This document shows positions 16,795 to 24,682 of a stretch of DNA of 64,000 nt, piece after piece. A program made the position numbers and the translations under genes. The notes beneath the pieces are model-generated. The model worked only from the letters and a program-made list of their open reading frames with translations. It had not been told where the DNA came from and ran no database searches. Within the stretch, counting starts at the first letter, position 1, and the number at the start of each line of letters is the position of its first letter. The stretch covers positions 102,361-166,360 of the forward strand of contig NZ_JBELOK010000009.1 of assembly GCF_040276085.1 (NCBI RefSeq), in the 5' to 3' direction. Source of the DNA: Castellaniella sp040276085. Lineage in GTDB: Bacteria; Pseudomonadota; Gammaproteobacteria; Burkholderiales; Burkholderiaceae_B.

Positions 16795-17478
16795 TTAGAA
16801 ACCGGCCCTGTGCCTGGGATCGGACAATGAGAAATTCCAGCCTGCTGCCCATTGGCCGTTGTGATCCGCGTCCCATTTCGCCTGGGCCGCGTCATAGTCC
16901 ACGGCCTTGACCCAGCGCCCGCCCATGCTCGGGCGACCGACATAGCGGATGGACAGTTCATAAGTCCAGGCGTGATCGTTGTAGGCCACGCACCAGGCGG
17001 GCAACTGCGTCAGCGTCACGGTGGGCAACGGCTGGACTTCGTAGATGGGTTCCCGGGTGCTGGTGGATGCGTCGTATCGGTAGCCGCGCAGCCGCCATTT
17101 GTAGGCGGTGTCCGCGTAGCTGCGATTCAGATAGTCGGCATCGCATTTGCCTGCCCCGTGTGAAATGGTGTTCACCCGGTCGGCCATGCCGGATTCCGTG
17201 GCAGCAGGGCATTGCGCCAGGAAGGCGCGACGGGCGGCGACCGTCGCACCCCAATCCAGGCCATGGCGGTTGTATTTGAGGATGCCGAAATAGTGATCCA
17301 GTGATAGGCTGCATTCGCCTGGACGCAGGCTGGACGACAGGCAGAGCGTGGCTTCGCAGGCCAGCCGGGGGATGCCGGTCAACGGATCAGCGTCGGCGGT
17401 GCCGGAGGCATGGGCGAGGGGAGCCAGGACGCAGGCAAGCGCCAGCGTCCTGGCCCGCAAAGCGGGAAGGGTGTGCAT
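16795..17478 (-). CDS. trbM: TrbM/KikA-type conjugal transfer protein
   Basis: 227 aa with a signal peptide (LAPLAHASG, about 24). The conserved TrbM stretch LACEATLCLSSSLRPGECSLSL is at about 40-60, with further cysteines (CPAA, GKCD, WCVAY) suggesting a disulfide-rich periplasmic protein. TrbM helps mating-pair formation in IncP and related systems. It is at the head of the virB set, 12 bp before virB1. Confidence 0.82.
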   Translation of the reverse strand: MHTLPALRARTLALACVLAPLAHASGTADADPLTGIPRLACEATLCLSSSLRPGECSLSLDHYFGILKYNRHGLDWGATVAARRAFLAQCPAATESGMADRVNTISHGAGKCDADYLNRSYADTAYKWRLRGYRYDASTSTREPIYEVQPLPTVTLTQLPAWCVAYNDHAWTYELSIRYVGRPSMGGRWVKAVDYDAAQAKWDADHNGQWAAGWNFSLSDPRHRAGF

Positions 17479-17535
17479 GGGGAGATTTCCTGGGGAGAAG
17501 GGACAGCGGTTGGCCGAAGGGTGGCCGGGGAGGGG

Positions 17536-17829
17536 TTAGCGGCGTCGCAGCAGTGTTTGTTGGGCCAGGGCGATGTGTTCGGGCTTGGCCATGGCCCGCA
17601 CCAGATGGGCGGTTTCAACCGCAGCGGTGCGGGTGTCGCGGAGCTGGCCCAATTCGGCCACGATCTGGCGCAGCAACGCCAGTTCTTCCTGTAGCGTGTC
17701 GTCGGCAGCTAGACGGCGGCGGATGTAATTGGACAGTGACAGGCCGGATATGGCCGCTGCTTCGCCCAGACGCGCAGCATGAGCCGAGGTCACCCGGATG
17801 CGGATGACTTCGGAGAGAGGTTCATTCAT
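17536..17829 (-). CDS. Ribbon-helix-helix protein, MobC/TraJ-like
   Basis: 97 aa. The N-terminal part SEVIRIRVTSAHAARLGEAA followed by GLSLSNYIRRRL is the strand-helix-helix pattern of MobC and other relaxosome accessory proteins that bind oriT. The C-terminal half is helical. This suggests that oriT lies nearby, although no relaxase is encoded in the window. It could instead be a transcriptional regulator of the transfer operon. The start has GGAAA upstream. Confidence 0.65.
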   Translation of the reverse strand: MNEPLSEVIRIRVTSAHAARLGEAAAISGLSLSNYIRRRLAADDTLQEELALLRQIVAELGQLRDTRTAAVETAHLVRAMAKPEHIALAQQTLLRRR

Positions 17830-17877
17830 GGTGATTTCCAGGAAGAATGGAGCGATTCGGCCTGACCATCGCGCTGG

Positions 17878-18777
17878 CTACTGCCAGAGGGATAGCTGCT
17901 CCCATCGTGGTGGGAAGCCCATGGCCCGGGTGGGTGGCTTGTGTTGCTCGATCAGGGCTTTTAGCCGTTGCCTCCAGCTATGGTGCGGGGCGACGATGTC
18001 CATGCAGTGCAGCAAGAGCGTCAGCGTGTTGTATATCTTGCGGGAGCCTGGCTGGAACTGATGCAGCAGGTTTTGGGGCTTGGTCTTTGGAATCAGCGGG
18101 GTGATGGTGAACTCCCGGTTCCATAGGCGGCTATGGTGTGCGCAGGTGTTTCGCACCATCGTCAGGTGGTGCAACCAGGAACCCAAGACCTTCTCATTGA
18201 CGGCGTAGACTGATGCAATGGCGCTGCGAGTCTGCATGGGTTTGAGATTGCCGTACCAGCGCGAGAGCAGCCCCAGGGACATGACCTCGCAGACTGCCCA
18301 GGCCGGGGGCAATTTCTCCGAATACGTTGCCAGCAGGTGTCTGATGAACACTTCATCGGACCTTTGAACCTCTTTTTCCAGTTTCGTAAGGTCGGATTCC
18401 CAACGGCCTCGGTTTGCGGCCAATCCGGCGTCCAGGTACGCATGGGGGCCGTGTCGCTGGGAGACTTGGTAAGCCCATTGGCTGCGGATCGAAACTTCAA
18501 TGCGTTCTATTGCATCCAGCACCAGCAGGCGTAGGCTGCGGTCGAACAGATATAGGTTCAGAACGTCCGTGAAACGGGTGCCCGGGATGAAGGTATGGGG
18601 CGTGTGGGTGGCCTCAAAGGGCAACCAATAGGCGCTGAGCCTGTAATAGTTCAGGTGCTGTAGGTAGAATTCCGCTGCCGCATGGTCATCAACGTCCATT
18701 CCGCGCCGTTCGAGGATGGCTACCTGTTCGGCATAGGTCGTTGCCGGTTTGGCGAAGGGAAGAGGATGGCGTGTCAT
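17878..18777 (-). CDS. AbiF/AbiD-type abortive-infection HEPN protein (Abi_2)
   Basis: 299 aa, the usual length of the Abi_2 family. Landmarks: LNYYRLSAYW (42-51), FDRSLRLLVLDAIERIEVSIRS (78-99), and the HEPN ribonuclease motif R-x4-H in MVRNTCAHHSRLWNR (Arg209, His214). These proteins are RNA-targeting toxins that abort phage infection. Reports I recall link AbiF to the ancestry of Cas13 and to an adjacent non-coding RNA partner. The ATG at 18777 overlaps the stop of a 52-codon ORF and lies just after a strongly structured stretch. It is probably co-transcribed with the integrase. Confidence 0.9.
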   Translation of the reverse strand: MTRHPLPFAKPATTYAEQVAILERRGMDVDDHAAAEFYLQHLNYYRLSAYWLPFEATHTPHTFIPGTRFTDVLNLYLFDRSLRLLVLDAIERIEVSIRSQWAYQVSQRHGPHAYLDAGLAANRGRWESDLTKLEKEVQRSDEVFIRHLLATYSEKLPPAWAVCEVMSLGLLSRWYGNLKPMQTRSAIASVYAVNEKVLGSWLHHLTMVRNTCAHHSRLWNREFTITPLIPKTKPQNLLHQFQPGSRKIYNTLTLLLHCMDIVAPHHSWRQRLKALIEQHKPPTRAMGFPPRWEQLSLWQ

Positions 18778-18932
18778 TGCAGGCCCATCCGTCTGCTTAT
18801 TGCTGTTTCGCGGGCCAGAAATGAGTAACCCGCCGGTTTGAGGGTGTACTTTCGTACATAGCCTTGGCGGGTCTTGTCACCGTTAATTATACATGCTTCG
18901 GGTGACGAAAGGAATTCCAATTTTGGGTTCAT
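18774..18932 (-). CDS. 52-codon ORF bridging integrase and AbiF
   Basis: ATG at 18932 overlaps the integrase stop (ATGA) and its own TGA overlaps the abi ATG (ATGA), so it fills the gap exactly. The C-terminal half (GYVRKYTLKPAGYSFLAR) resembles the wing of a winged-helix DNA-binding domain, but the protein is too short for a whole one. Signs in favour: double translational coupling. Against: the same bases form several perfect hairpins, which favours a structured RNA. Function not recognised. Confidence 0.4.
   Translation of the reverse strand: MNPKLEFLSSPEACIINGDKTRQGYVRKYTLKPAGYSFLARETAISRRMGLQ
18782..18906 (-). ncRNA. Candidate structured RNA upstream of AbiF
   Basis: Read on the minus strand: stem GTCACC/GGTGAC (18901-18906 with 18876-18881); stem ACCCGCC/GGCGGGT (18866-18872 with 18828-18834) enclosing a hairpin TGTAC-GAAA-GTACA (18858-18845) with a GNRA tetraloop; and stem GGCCC/GGGCC (18812-18816 with 18782-18786). 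A perfect TATAAT (18886-18891) would start a transcript near 18879, just before the second stem. The RNA would be about 100 nt and end at the abi start codon. It is either an antitoxin-like partner RNA or a structured 5' leader. Confidence 0.42.
18886..18891 (-). promoter_or_regulatory. Consensus -10 box upstream of AbiF
   Basis: TATAAT on the minus strand, 109 bases before the abi ATG. No good -35 at 17 bp (TTCCTT), so activity is uncertain; it would give an internal promoter independent of the integrase. Confidence 0.35.
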
Positions 18933-20245
18933 GCGTGGGTCCCGGCGAATTTTCTGAACTGGATGATATTGCTGATCGTGGGCTTGGATGCCTGGGGGGA
19001 TGACGTTCCTGTCTCGCAGGCAATCAGAAAATCCGCCCACATGGCCAGCGCCTGCCGCCGCTCGGGGATTTCTTCGCGGACATCGTAGATGGCCTCCATG
19101 CCTTTGAGCGTGTGGTTCAGCGCGATTTCCGAGATTTCCCGAGAAACACCCATGTTTCTCAGGTGCCCCTTGGCGGTTGATCGGGTGTCGTGTGGCGTAA
19201 AGTGCCTGATCGGAATGTCCTGGCGGTCAAAGGCACGTTTGAAAGCGGCCCACAGGGTTGTGGTTCCAACGTGGATGTCTCCCTGGTGCTTGCGCCGCCG
19301 TCGCTCCTGACGGGCTGGCAGCAGGTAGATGGATTCGCCGGACAGGTTAATCAGCGCTTCAAACCAGGCGGCAACGGCAGGCACGATGGGAACCAGGAAT
19401 CCTTTTCTTGTTTTGACCGCCTCATCTGGAATCCACCAGACGCCGCGATCCAGAAACAGATCCTCTTTTTTGGCGCTTGCCAGTTCGATGCCACGCACGC
19501 AGGTGGCGAGCAGGATACGGAAGGCCAGTGCGTTTTCTATGCCAATGATGTCGATATCCGGCAGCAATGCCCGGAGCTCATTTTCTTGCAGCATGATGCG
19601 TTGGCGAACTGGAGGGCGTGGTCCCATGATGGCCGACAACCGAATCCCTGTGCAGGGGTTTGCCGGAATCAGCATCTGGCCGCAGGCATGATCAAAAAGC
19701 ATGGATGCCGAGGTCAGGATGCGTTTGCTGACGGTCCAGGTGCGCTTTGCTTCTACGAGCATCCCCACGATGTCTATGGATGTGACGGATGAGGTCAGTC
19801 GGGAGCCTAGGTGGGGCAGGATGACTTGCTCATAGTCAGACTTTCGATACTCGATTGTGTCCGCCGCGTAATCTGGTTCAACCAGAACCTTGTCCTGATA
19901 GTCCTTCACCAGTTCACGGATGGTCCAATCGGCTCGAACCCGTGTTTTCTCGGATTGTTTTTCGATGGCTGGATCATTACCGCCATCAATGGCTGCACGG
20001 TGTTTTCCTGCAAGAATCCTGGCTTCTCGCAATGAGATGTCGGGATAGTTGCCCAGCGTGAGTTCACGCCGTACAGCCTGACCGTTGTGGCGGGTGCCCA
20101 ACCGGTAGCGCAGTACCCATGTCGCGGTACCGGAACCAGAGAGCGTGAAAGTCAGCCCGCCGCCATCAGATCGGGCGACGGGTTTGCGTTGCGCCACCCA
20201 GTTGCGAAGCTGGATGTCGTTGAGTTTATTCGTTGAATTTGCCAA
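18929..20245 (-). CDS. int: P4-type tyrosine integrase
   Basis: 438 aa site-specific recombinase that integrates and excises the element. An N-terminal arm-binding domain (LTFTLSGSGTATWVLRYRL, ELTLGNYPDISLREAR) is followed by a SAM-like core-binding domain (about 105-205) and the catalytic domain. Catalytic set: Arg251 (CVRGIEL), Lys278, His352 and Arg355 (PHDTRST), His378 (LNHTL), Tyr387. All are present, so it is probably active. It sits at the end of the element next to chromosomal fbpC. No excisionase gene is seen beside it. Confidence 0.95.
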   Translation of the reverse strand: MANSTNKLNDIQLRNWVAQRKPVARSDGGGLTFTLSGSGTATWVLRYRLGTRHNGQAVRRELTLGNYPDISLREARILAGKHRAAIDGGNDPAIEKQSEKTRVRADWTIRELVKDYQDKVLVEPDYAADTIEYRKSDYEQVILPHLGSRLTSSVTSIDIVGMLVEAKRTWTVSKRILTSASMLFDHACGQMLIPANPCTGIRLSAIMGPRPPVRQRIMLQENELRALLPDIDIIGIENALAFRILLATCVRGIELASAKKEDLFLDRGVWWIPDEAVKTRKGFLVPIVPAVAAWFEALINLSGESIYLLPARQERRRRKHQGDIHVGTTTLWAAFKRAFDRQDIPIRHFTPHDTRSTAKGHLRNMGVSREISEIALNHTLKGMEAIYDVREEIPERRQALAMWADFLIACETGTSSPQASKPTISNIIQFRKFAGTHA

Positions 20246-20250
20246 GACTG

Positions 20251-20338
20251 CCCCTGGCTAGGTGTTCCTGGGTAGCTAGCGATCTGAATCGCTGCTAGCT
20301 ACCCACCTAGCTACCCGGAAAGGGTGTGATGCCAGGGG
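20251..20338. promoter_or_regulatory. Repeat cluster upstream of int (operator or arm sites)
   Basis: Direct repeats CTAGCTACCC at 20295-20304 and 20307-20316 (12-bp period), the reverse copy GGGTAGCTAG at 20270-20279, and a related GGCTAGGTG at 20256-20264. An outer inverted pair CCCCTGGC (20251-20258) and GCCAGGGG (20331-20338) frames them. The whole block starts six bases from the int ATG. Either autoregulatory operator or integrase/excisionase arm sites near the attachment end. Confidence 0.6.
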
Positions 20339-20663
20339 TCATCATGGCATGCTCAGAAGCTGAAATTCAAGACGTTGTAGTTAAATAACAGCATGTTAGG
20401 AACGTATTGGCGCAACTTGAGACGCTAATCCGAAGTGCAGGTGGCGAGTTTCATTCGATTACAAATATCGTTATTAATCAAATATATATTAAACAAACTT
20501 AAACTATTACTTTAAGCTCACCAATCAAGCACCTTTCCACTTCGGGCCTAGTGATTGATCTTCTCCGTATTGTGTGAATACCACCATGGTATCAGCCCGG
20601 CGCCTTATGCCGCTCGATCATGGTGGATAAGGACACTACCACAGCGTATGGAAAATACGCAGA
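20339..20663. other. Non-coding junction between element and chromosome
   Basis: No gene found. The stretch 20451-20520 is markedly AT-rich compared with both sides. An inverted repeat CCACCATG/CATGGTGG (20581-20588 with 20619-20626) lies downstream of fbpC and may terminate it. The attachment site should be in or near this interval, but no tRNA 3' end was recognised, and the other att copy is outside the window. Confidence 0.5.
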
Positions 20664-21464
20664 CTAGCCAGCCTGCGAGTGACTCATGGCATCGGTCAGG
20701 AAGCGGCCCACATAATCCGAGGCGGGTTTGAGACGCAGGGAGGATGGAACCGTCCATTGTTCCAAGCAGCCATCGCACATCACGCCGATCTGATCCGCTA
20801 TGGCGAACGCTTCGTCTTGGTTATGTGTCACCACAATGGCGGTTCGATTTGTTGTCTTGATGATGTCGCGCACTTCACTGGCAAGATGGGTGCGGGTATT
20901 GACATCCAGATTCGAGAACGGCTCGTCCAGCAGGAGCAGTTCGGGCGAGGGCGCCAGTGCCCTGGCCAATGCCACACGCTGTTGCTGGCCCCCCGAGAGC
21001 TCGTGTGGATAGCGGCGGCCTATGTCCGCAAGGTGCACGATCTCCAGCATCTCCTGAACGCGGGACATACGCTCAGCGCGAGAAACCCCGCGCACGCCAA
21101 ATCCAATATTTTCGTTTATCGTCAGATGTGGAAACAAGGCGTAATCCTGAAACATCAGGCCGATATGCCGATCTTCCGGCGCGATATGTGTGGTTGGCGA
21201 CGATAAGGTTCTATTACCCAGTGACAGAACACCACCGATAACAGGCTCGAATCCAGCGATTGCCCTGAGAACTGTCGATTTTCCGCAGCCTGACGGGCCT
21301 AGCAAACACCCAACACTGCCTCGCTGAAGCGACAAAGAAAAATCATGGATCACCGTAACGGGTCCGTCAGGTGTCTCGTAGGCGATCCTGACGTGCGACA
21401 GATTCAGGAATGAATCATCACCGCCGGTCTGTCCCGCTGGGGCGGGAGATTGAATTGAACTCAT
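20664..21464 (-). CDS. fbpC: Ferric-iron ABC transporter ATPase (FbpC/AfuC)
   Basis: 266 aa. Walker A GPSGCGKST (about 56-64), Q-loop FQDYALFPH, signature LSGGQQQR, Walker B LLLLDEPFSNLD and the H-loop VVTHNQDEA. The PotA/FbpC subtype fits the permease and binding protein upstream. The ATG overlaps the permease stop by four bases. It energises ferric ion uptake at the inner membrane. The final C-terminal domain is short, so regulatory sites may be missing. Confidence 0.92.
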   Translation of the reverse strand: MSSIQSPAPAGQTGGDDSFLNLSHVRIAYETPDGPVTVIHDFSLSLQRGSVGCLLGPSGCGKSTVLRAIAGFEPVIGGVLSLGNRTLSSPTTHIAPEDRHIGLMFQDYALFPHLTINENIGFGVRGVSRAERMSRVQEMLEIVHLADIGRRYPHELSGGQQQRVALARALAPSPELLLLDEPFSNLDVNTRTHLASEVRDIIKTTNRTAIVVTHNQDEAFAIADQIGVMCDGCLEQWTVPSSLRLKPASDYVGRFLTDAMSHSQAG

Positions 21465-23128
21465 TGCTTCTGATGTCCATAGGAAAGATTTGTCCGGGCG
21501 AGAAGAATCACAGGCAACAGGCCGGCGAGCACGATGGCCAAAGCCGCCACCGCACCTTCTTCATAGCTCCCGCGGGACGCTTCCGCGTATAGCCACGTGG
21601 CCAATGTGTCAAAATCAAAAGGGCGCAACAATAGCGTGGCCGGCAATTCTTTCATGACCTCAACAAAAACCAACAATGCGCTGGCCGCCAGGACAGGGCG
21701 CAACAACGGCAGGTGAATGCGCCACAATGCCTTGGCAGGGCTGGCTCCTAAAGTTCTGGCCGCGTGTTCCAGTGAAACGGGCACTCGCGTCAGACCAGCC
21801 TCTATCGCGCCAACCGGGATCGCGAGAAACCGGATGGTATAAGCGATGACCAGCAGCCCTGCAGACCCCATGAGAAACAGGCCCTGGCCGCCTATCAGCT
21901 CGCCAAGTGTTTGTTCAATCAGCATCACCGGAGTCAATAAGCCAATCGCCAGTACGGTGCCCGGCACCGCGTAACCCAGGCTTGCGACACGCGCCATCGA
22001 TCTTGCGGGTTGACGCCAGGCACCCTCACGAAGCATGCGGCTTGCCCAGGCAACCATCAGGCCCGCTGCAACCGTAACTACCATCGCCAGCGCAGCGAGC
22101 ATAACAGTACTGGAAAGACTGCGGCTTAGCGCATCGGATATCCCGTGTCCTTCATGAAACCGCTGCACGACTTCGGCGACCAGGTAGGCGGCTGGAAACA
22201 CGAAGCCCACAAAAATCGGTAACAGACCAAGCAAAAGCGCAATAGCGGCAGGCGTACCACGCAATACCCGTGCGCGCATTGGCTGCATGCGCTGGGCATT
22301 GGCAAAGCGCTGGCGCGCACGTCCTTTTCGTTCCATGAGAATAAGCCCAACCACGATAACCAGCATGGTGAGCGCAATCTGCGCAGCCGCAGCCAGATCT
22401 GATCGTGTGGTCCACGACGTATAAACCGAGACAGTCAGGGTTTGCACACCGAGGAATTCTGAGGCGCCAATATCATTGAGTGTCTCCAGCAGGGCCAGGC
22501 TCAGCCCAATGGCCCAGGCTGGCCTGGCAAGTGGCAATACAACGCGCCGAAACACCTCTGCCTTATGCGCGCCCAATGTCCGGGCGGCCTCAAGCAGATT
22601 GGATGCCTGCGTAAGAAACATGGACCGCATGGTGAGATACACATACGGATAAAGCACAAAGCCCAGCACCAGGATGGCGCCGATCATATTACGGATGTCC
22701 GGCAACCTGAACTCGCGCGGGCTGGCATACCCCAACCACGCCCGCAGCATGGATTGCACCGGCCCGATCGGATGCAGGAGATCCAGGTAGGCATAGGCCA
22801 TGATATATGTTGGCACAGCCAGCGGGAGCAACAAAGCCCAGGCAAGTATCGAGCGGCCCGGAAAATCATAAGCAGTGACCAACCAGGCGCTCCCGACACC
22901 CAGCAGGCTGACCACCAGACCAACTCCAGCCAGCAAAATCACTGTATCGCGCAAAGCGGCTGGCATCACCGTGCCCGCCAGATGCTGCCAATGATCCAGA
23001 TCGCTCCCCAGTGCGTGCCAAGCCAAGGCAAGGATGGGGGTAATGACAGCCAGGCTAATGAGAATGGCTCCAGATGGAGCCCATGATCCTCGGACCGCCC
23101 GAGAATAGCGAAGGTTGTGGATTTTCAT
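21461..23128 (-). CDS. fbpB: Ferric-iron ABC transporter permease (FbpB)
   Basis: 555 aa with about 12 membrane segments in two homologous halves, each with a permease EAA loop (ARTLGAHKAEVFRRVVLPLARPAW near 185-208 and ARTLGASPAKALWRIHLPLLRP near 465-486). This fused form is typical of FbpB/AfuB. The gene is followed with a four-base overlap by fbpC and preceded, after 124 bp containing a hairpin, by fbpA. Confidence 0.92.
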   Translation of the reverse strand: MKIHNLRYSRAVRGSWAPSGAILISLAVITPILALAWHALGSDLDHWQHLAGTVMPAALRDTVILLAGVGLVVSLLGVGSAWLVTAYDFPGRSILAWALLLPLAVPTYIMAYAYLDLLHPIGPVQSMLRAWLGYASPREFRLPDIRNMIGAILVLGFVLYPYVYLTMRSMFLTQASNLLEAARTLGAHKAEVFRRVVLPLARPAWAIGLSLALLETLNDIGASEFLGVQTLTVSVYTSWTTRSDLAAAAQIALTMLVIVVGLILMERKGRARQRFANAQRMQPMRARVLRGTPAAIALLLGLLPIFVGFVFPAAYLVAEVVQRFHEGHGISDALSRSLSSTVMLAALAMVVTVAAGLMVAWASRMLREGAWRQPARSMARVASLGYAVPGTVLAIGLLTPVMLIEQTLGELIGGQGLFLMGSAGLLVIAYTIRFLAIPVGAIEAGLTRVPVSLEHAARTLGASPAKALWRIHLPLLRPVLAASALLVFVEVMKELPATLLLRPFDFDTLATWLYAEASRGSYEEGAVAALAIVLAGLLPVILLARTNLSYGHQKQ

Positions 23129-23205
23129 TCAGGCAAGAGCATAGGGCAAAGGGGGGTTGGAAATGCGCTGGCCCAAAGGACTCTCGCCATATAAAAATAC
23201 TTAGA

Positions 23206-23233
23206 CCGAATCGAACCCATGGATCCGATTCGG
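23206..23233 (-). terminator. Hairpin between fbpA and fbpB
   Basis: Perfect eight-base arms CCGAATCG/CGATTCGG with a 12-base loop, 19 bp after the fbpA stop. On the minus strand a T-rich run (TATTTTTA) follows seven bases later. Such hairpins commonly protect the abundant binding-protein mRNA and reduce read-through into the permease gene. Confidence 0.5.
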
Positions 23234-23252
23234 CACACTCAATTGTAAAACC

Positions 23253-24284
23253 TTAGTTGTCGAAGCCGACTTTATCCACCAGCTCACTTGCCTGTTTGCG
23301 ATGCTTGGCAATTTCAACCAGGTCCAGCGAGTCAGCCTTCAGAGGCCCCAACGCGGCCATGACGGGGTCTACTTTTACGCCGGCACGCACAGGGTACTCG
23401 TAGTTTGCATTGGCATAGATCGCCTGGGCTTCGGGCGAGATGAGGTACTCCAGAAAGCGCACTGCGTTGCCACGGTTAGGTGAGTTCTTGGCGAGCGAAG
23501 CGCCGCTGATGTTGACGTGGGTGCCGCCATCAGCATTGCTGGCGAAGGTTGGGCGCACAACTTTGATGGCATCCCCCCAGGCGCGACCTTCCGAGCCGGG
23601 CTTATCGTTTTTCATCCGGCCGACGTAATATGCATTGGCGATACCAATGTCGCAGATGCCGCCCAGGATATCCCTGGCAACGTTACGATCGCCCCCAGCT
23701 GCTTTGCGGGCGAGATTCTGTTTGACACCTTCAAGCCAGGTCTCCGTAGCCTGAGGCCCGTTGTGAGCAATCATTGCGGCGATCAGCGCGGTATTGTAAG
23801 GGTGCTGCCCCGAGCGGATGCAAACCTTGCCTTTCCATTTCGGATCAGCCAGTTCTTCGTAGGTGAAAGTTGTCAGCGGCAGGTTTTTGTCTGCGTAAAG
23901 CACTCGGTCCCGCAGGGAAAGCGTAAACCACTGGCCATCCTTGCCACGCAGGTTGGCCGGTATGACTTCTTCCAGGGCCTTTGAGTGCACGGGCTGGGTC
24001 ACACCGGCGCCAACCAGATCCAGCACATTCCCGATATCGACAGTCATGAGCACATCGGCGGGGGACCGCTCGCCTTCAGAGCGCACGCGTTCCAGCAAAC
24101 CAGACTTGATGAAGATTGTCCGGACTTCTATCCCACTGTCTTTGGTGAAGGCGTCCAGCAACGGCTGGATCAAAGCCGGTTCTCGCGTGGTGTAGAGATT
24201 GACCTCTTGTGCCGCCAAAGCCGCTGGGGCGGCAAAGGTGGACGCCAAGACAACAGCGGCAGCTCGTAGAGCGAGAGATTTCAT
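23253..24284 (-). CDS. fbpA: Periplasmic ferric-iron-binding protein (FbpA)
   Basis: 343 aa from the ATG at 24284; AAGGA is seven bases upstream, whereas the ATG at 24290 is too close to it. A signal peptide ends near ALAAQ (about 24), then EVNLYTTREPALIQPLLDAF. The paired tyrosines of NAYYVGRM are the iron ligands of this family. First gene of fbpABC. No convincing Fur box was found upstream. Confidence 0.92.
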   Translation of the reverse strand: MKSLALRAAAVVLASTFAAPAALAAQEVNLYTTREPALIQPLLDAFTKDSGIEVRTIFIKSGLLERVRSEGERSPADVLMTVDIGNVLDLVGAGVTQPVHSKALEEVIPANLRGKDGQWFTLSLRDRVLYADKNLPLTTFTYEELADPKWKGKVCIRSGQHPYNTALIAAMIAHNGPQATETWLEGVKQNLARKAAGGDRNVARDILGGICDIGIANAYYVGRMKNDKPGSEGRAWGDAIKVVRPTFASNADGGTHVNISGASLAKNSPNRGNAVRFLEYLISPEAQAIYANANYEYPVRAGVKVDPVMAALGPLKADSLDLVEIAKHRKQASELVDKVGFDN

Positions 24285-24678
24285 CGACATATCCTTGGTA
24301 AGTGGGAGGCGAGGCGGCTGAACAGCCACCAGATATTTTTGCTGAATAGAAATCGTTCGCACGTAGATTAGCTGTTGGCAATCCTGACGTCAACCTGAAA
24401 TACGGGGTATTTAAGGAGAATCCTGGTGGCCTGAGGCCGTACAGGCACGTCATCGACAATGTGCAGCCCACATGGTTTGCGCGTGGCTGCTTGTTGAACG
24501 CAGTTGGCTTGTAAAATGCAGGTAGCTTTTACGGTTATGGGGACACACGCCCGGGTTTTGATCTGCCCAAGGTACCTGTGACATGCAGTGTGCGGTCACG
24601 GCCACAAACCAGTGGCAGATTTGGCTAAAGTTGAGGAAAGGTAATGCAGTCACAGCCTGTTTTGACGCTGGCCACGCC
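24285..24678. other. Divergent control region fbpA | eamA
   Basis: 394 bp without a gene other than the 12-codon leader at 24644. A possible -10 TAAAAT sits near 24515 for rightward transcription, giving a leader of about 150 nt with a GTGAC/GTCAC stem just before the leader ORF. No known riboswitch pattern was recognised. Confidence 0.4.
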
Positions 24679-24682
24679 ATGA
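24644..24682 (+). CDS. 12-codon leader peptide overlapping eamA start
   Basis: MQSQPVLTLATP, preceded by a strong GAGGAAAGG ribosome site that the eamA ATG itself lacks. Its TGA overlaps the eamA ATG (ATGA), so eamA translation may depend on ribosomes terminating here. Confidence 0.4.
   Translation: MQSQPVLTLATP

Noticed and set aside
20405..20460. MKLAT... reading frame on the minus strand resembling the start of a FAH-family gene
   Set aside because: Stops after nine codons; too short to tell from chance, although a disrupted gene at an attachment site would look like this.
24285..24400. Fur box before fbpA
   Set aside because: Best match near 24345 (GAATAGAAATCGTTC) has too few positions in common with the 19-bp consensus.
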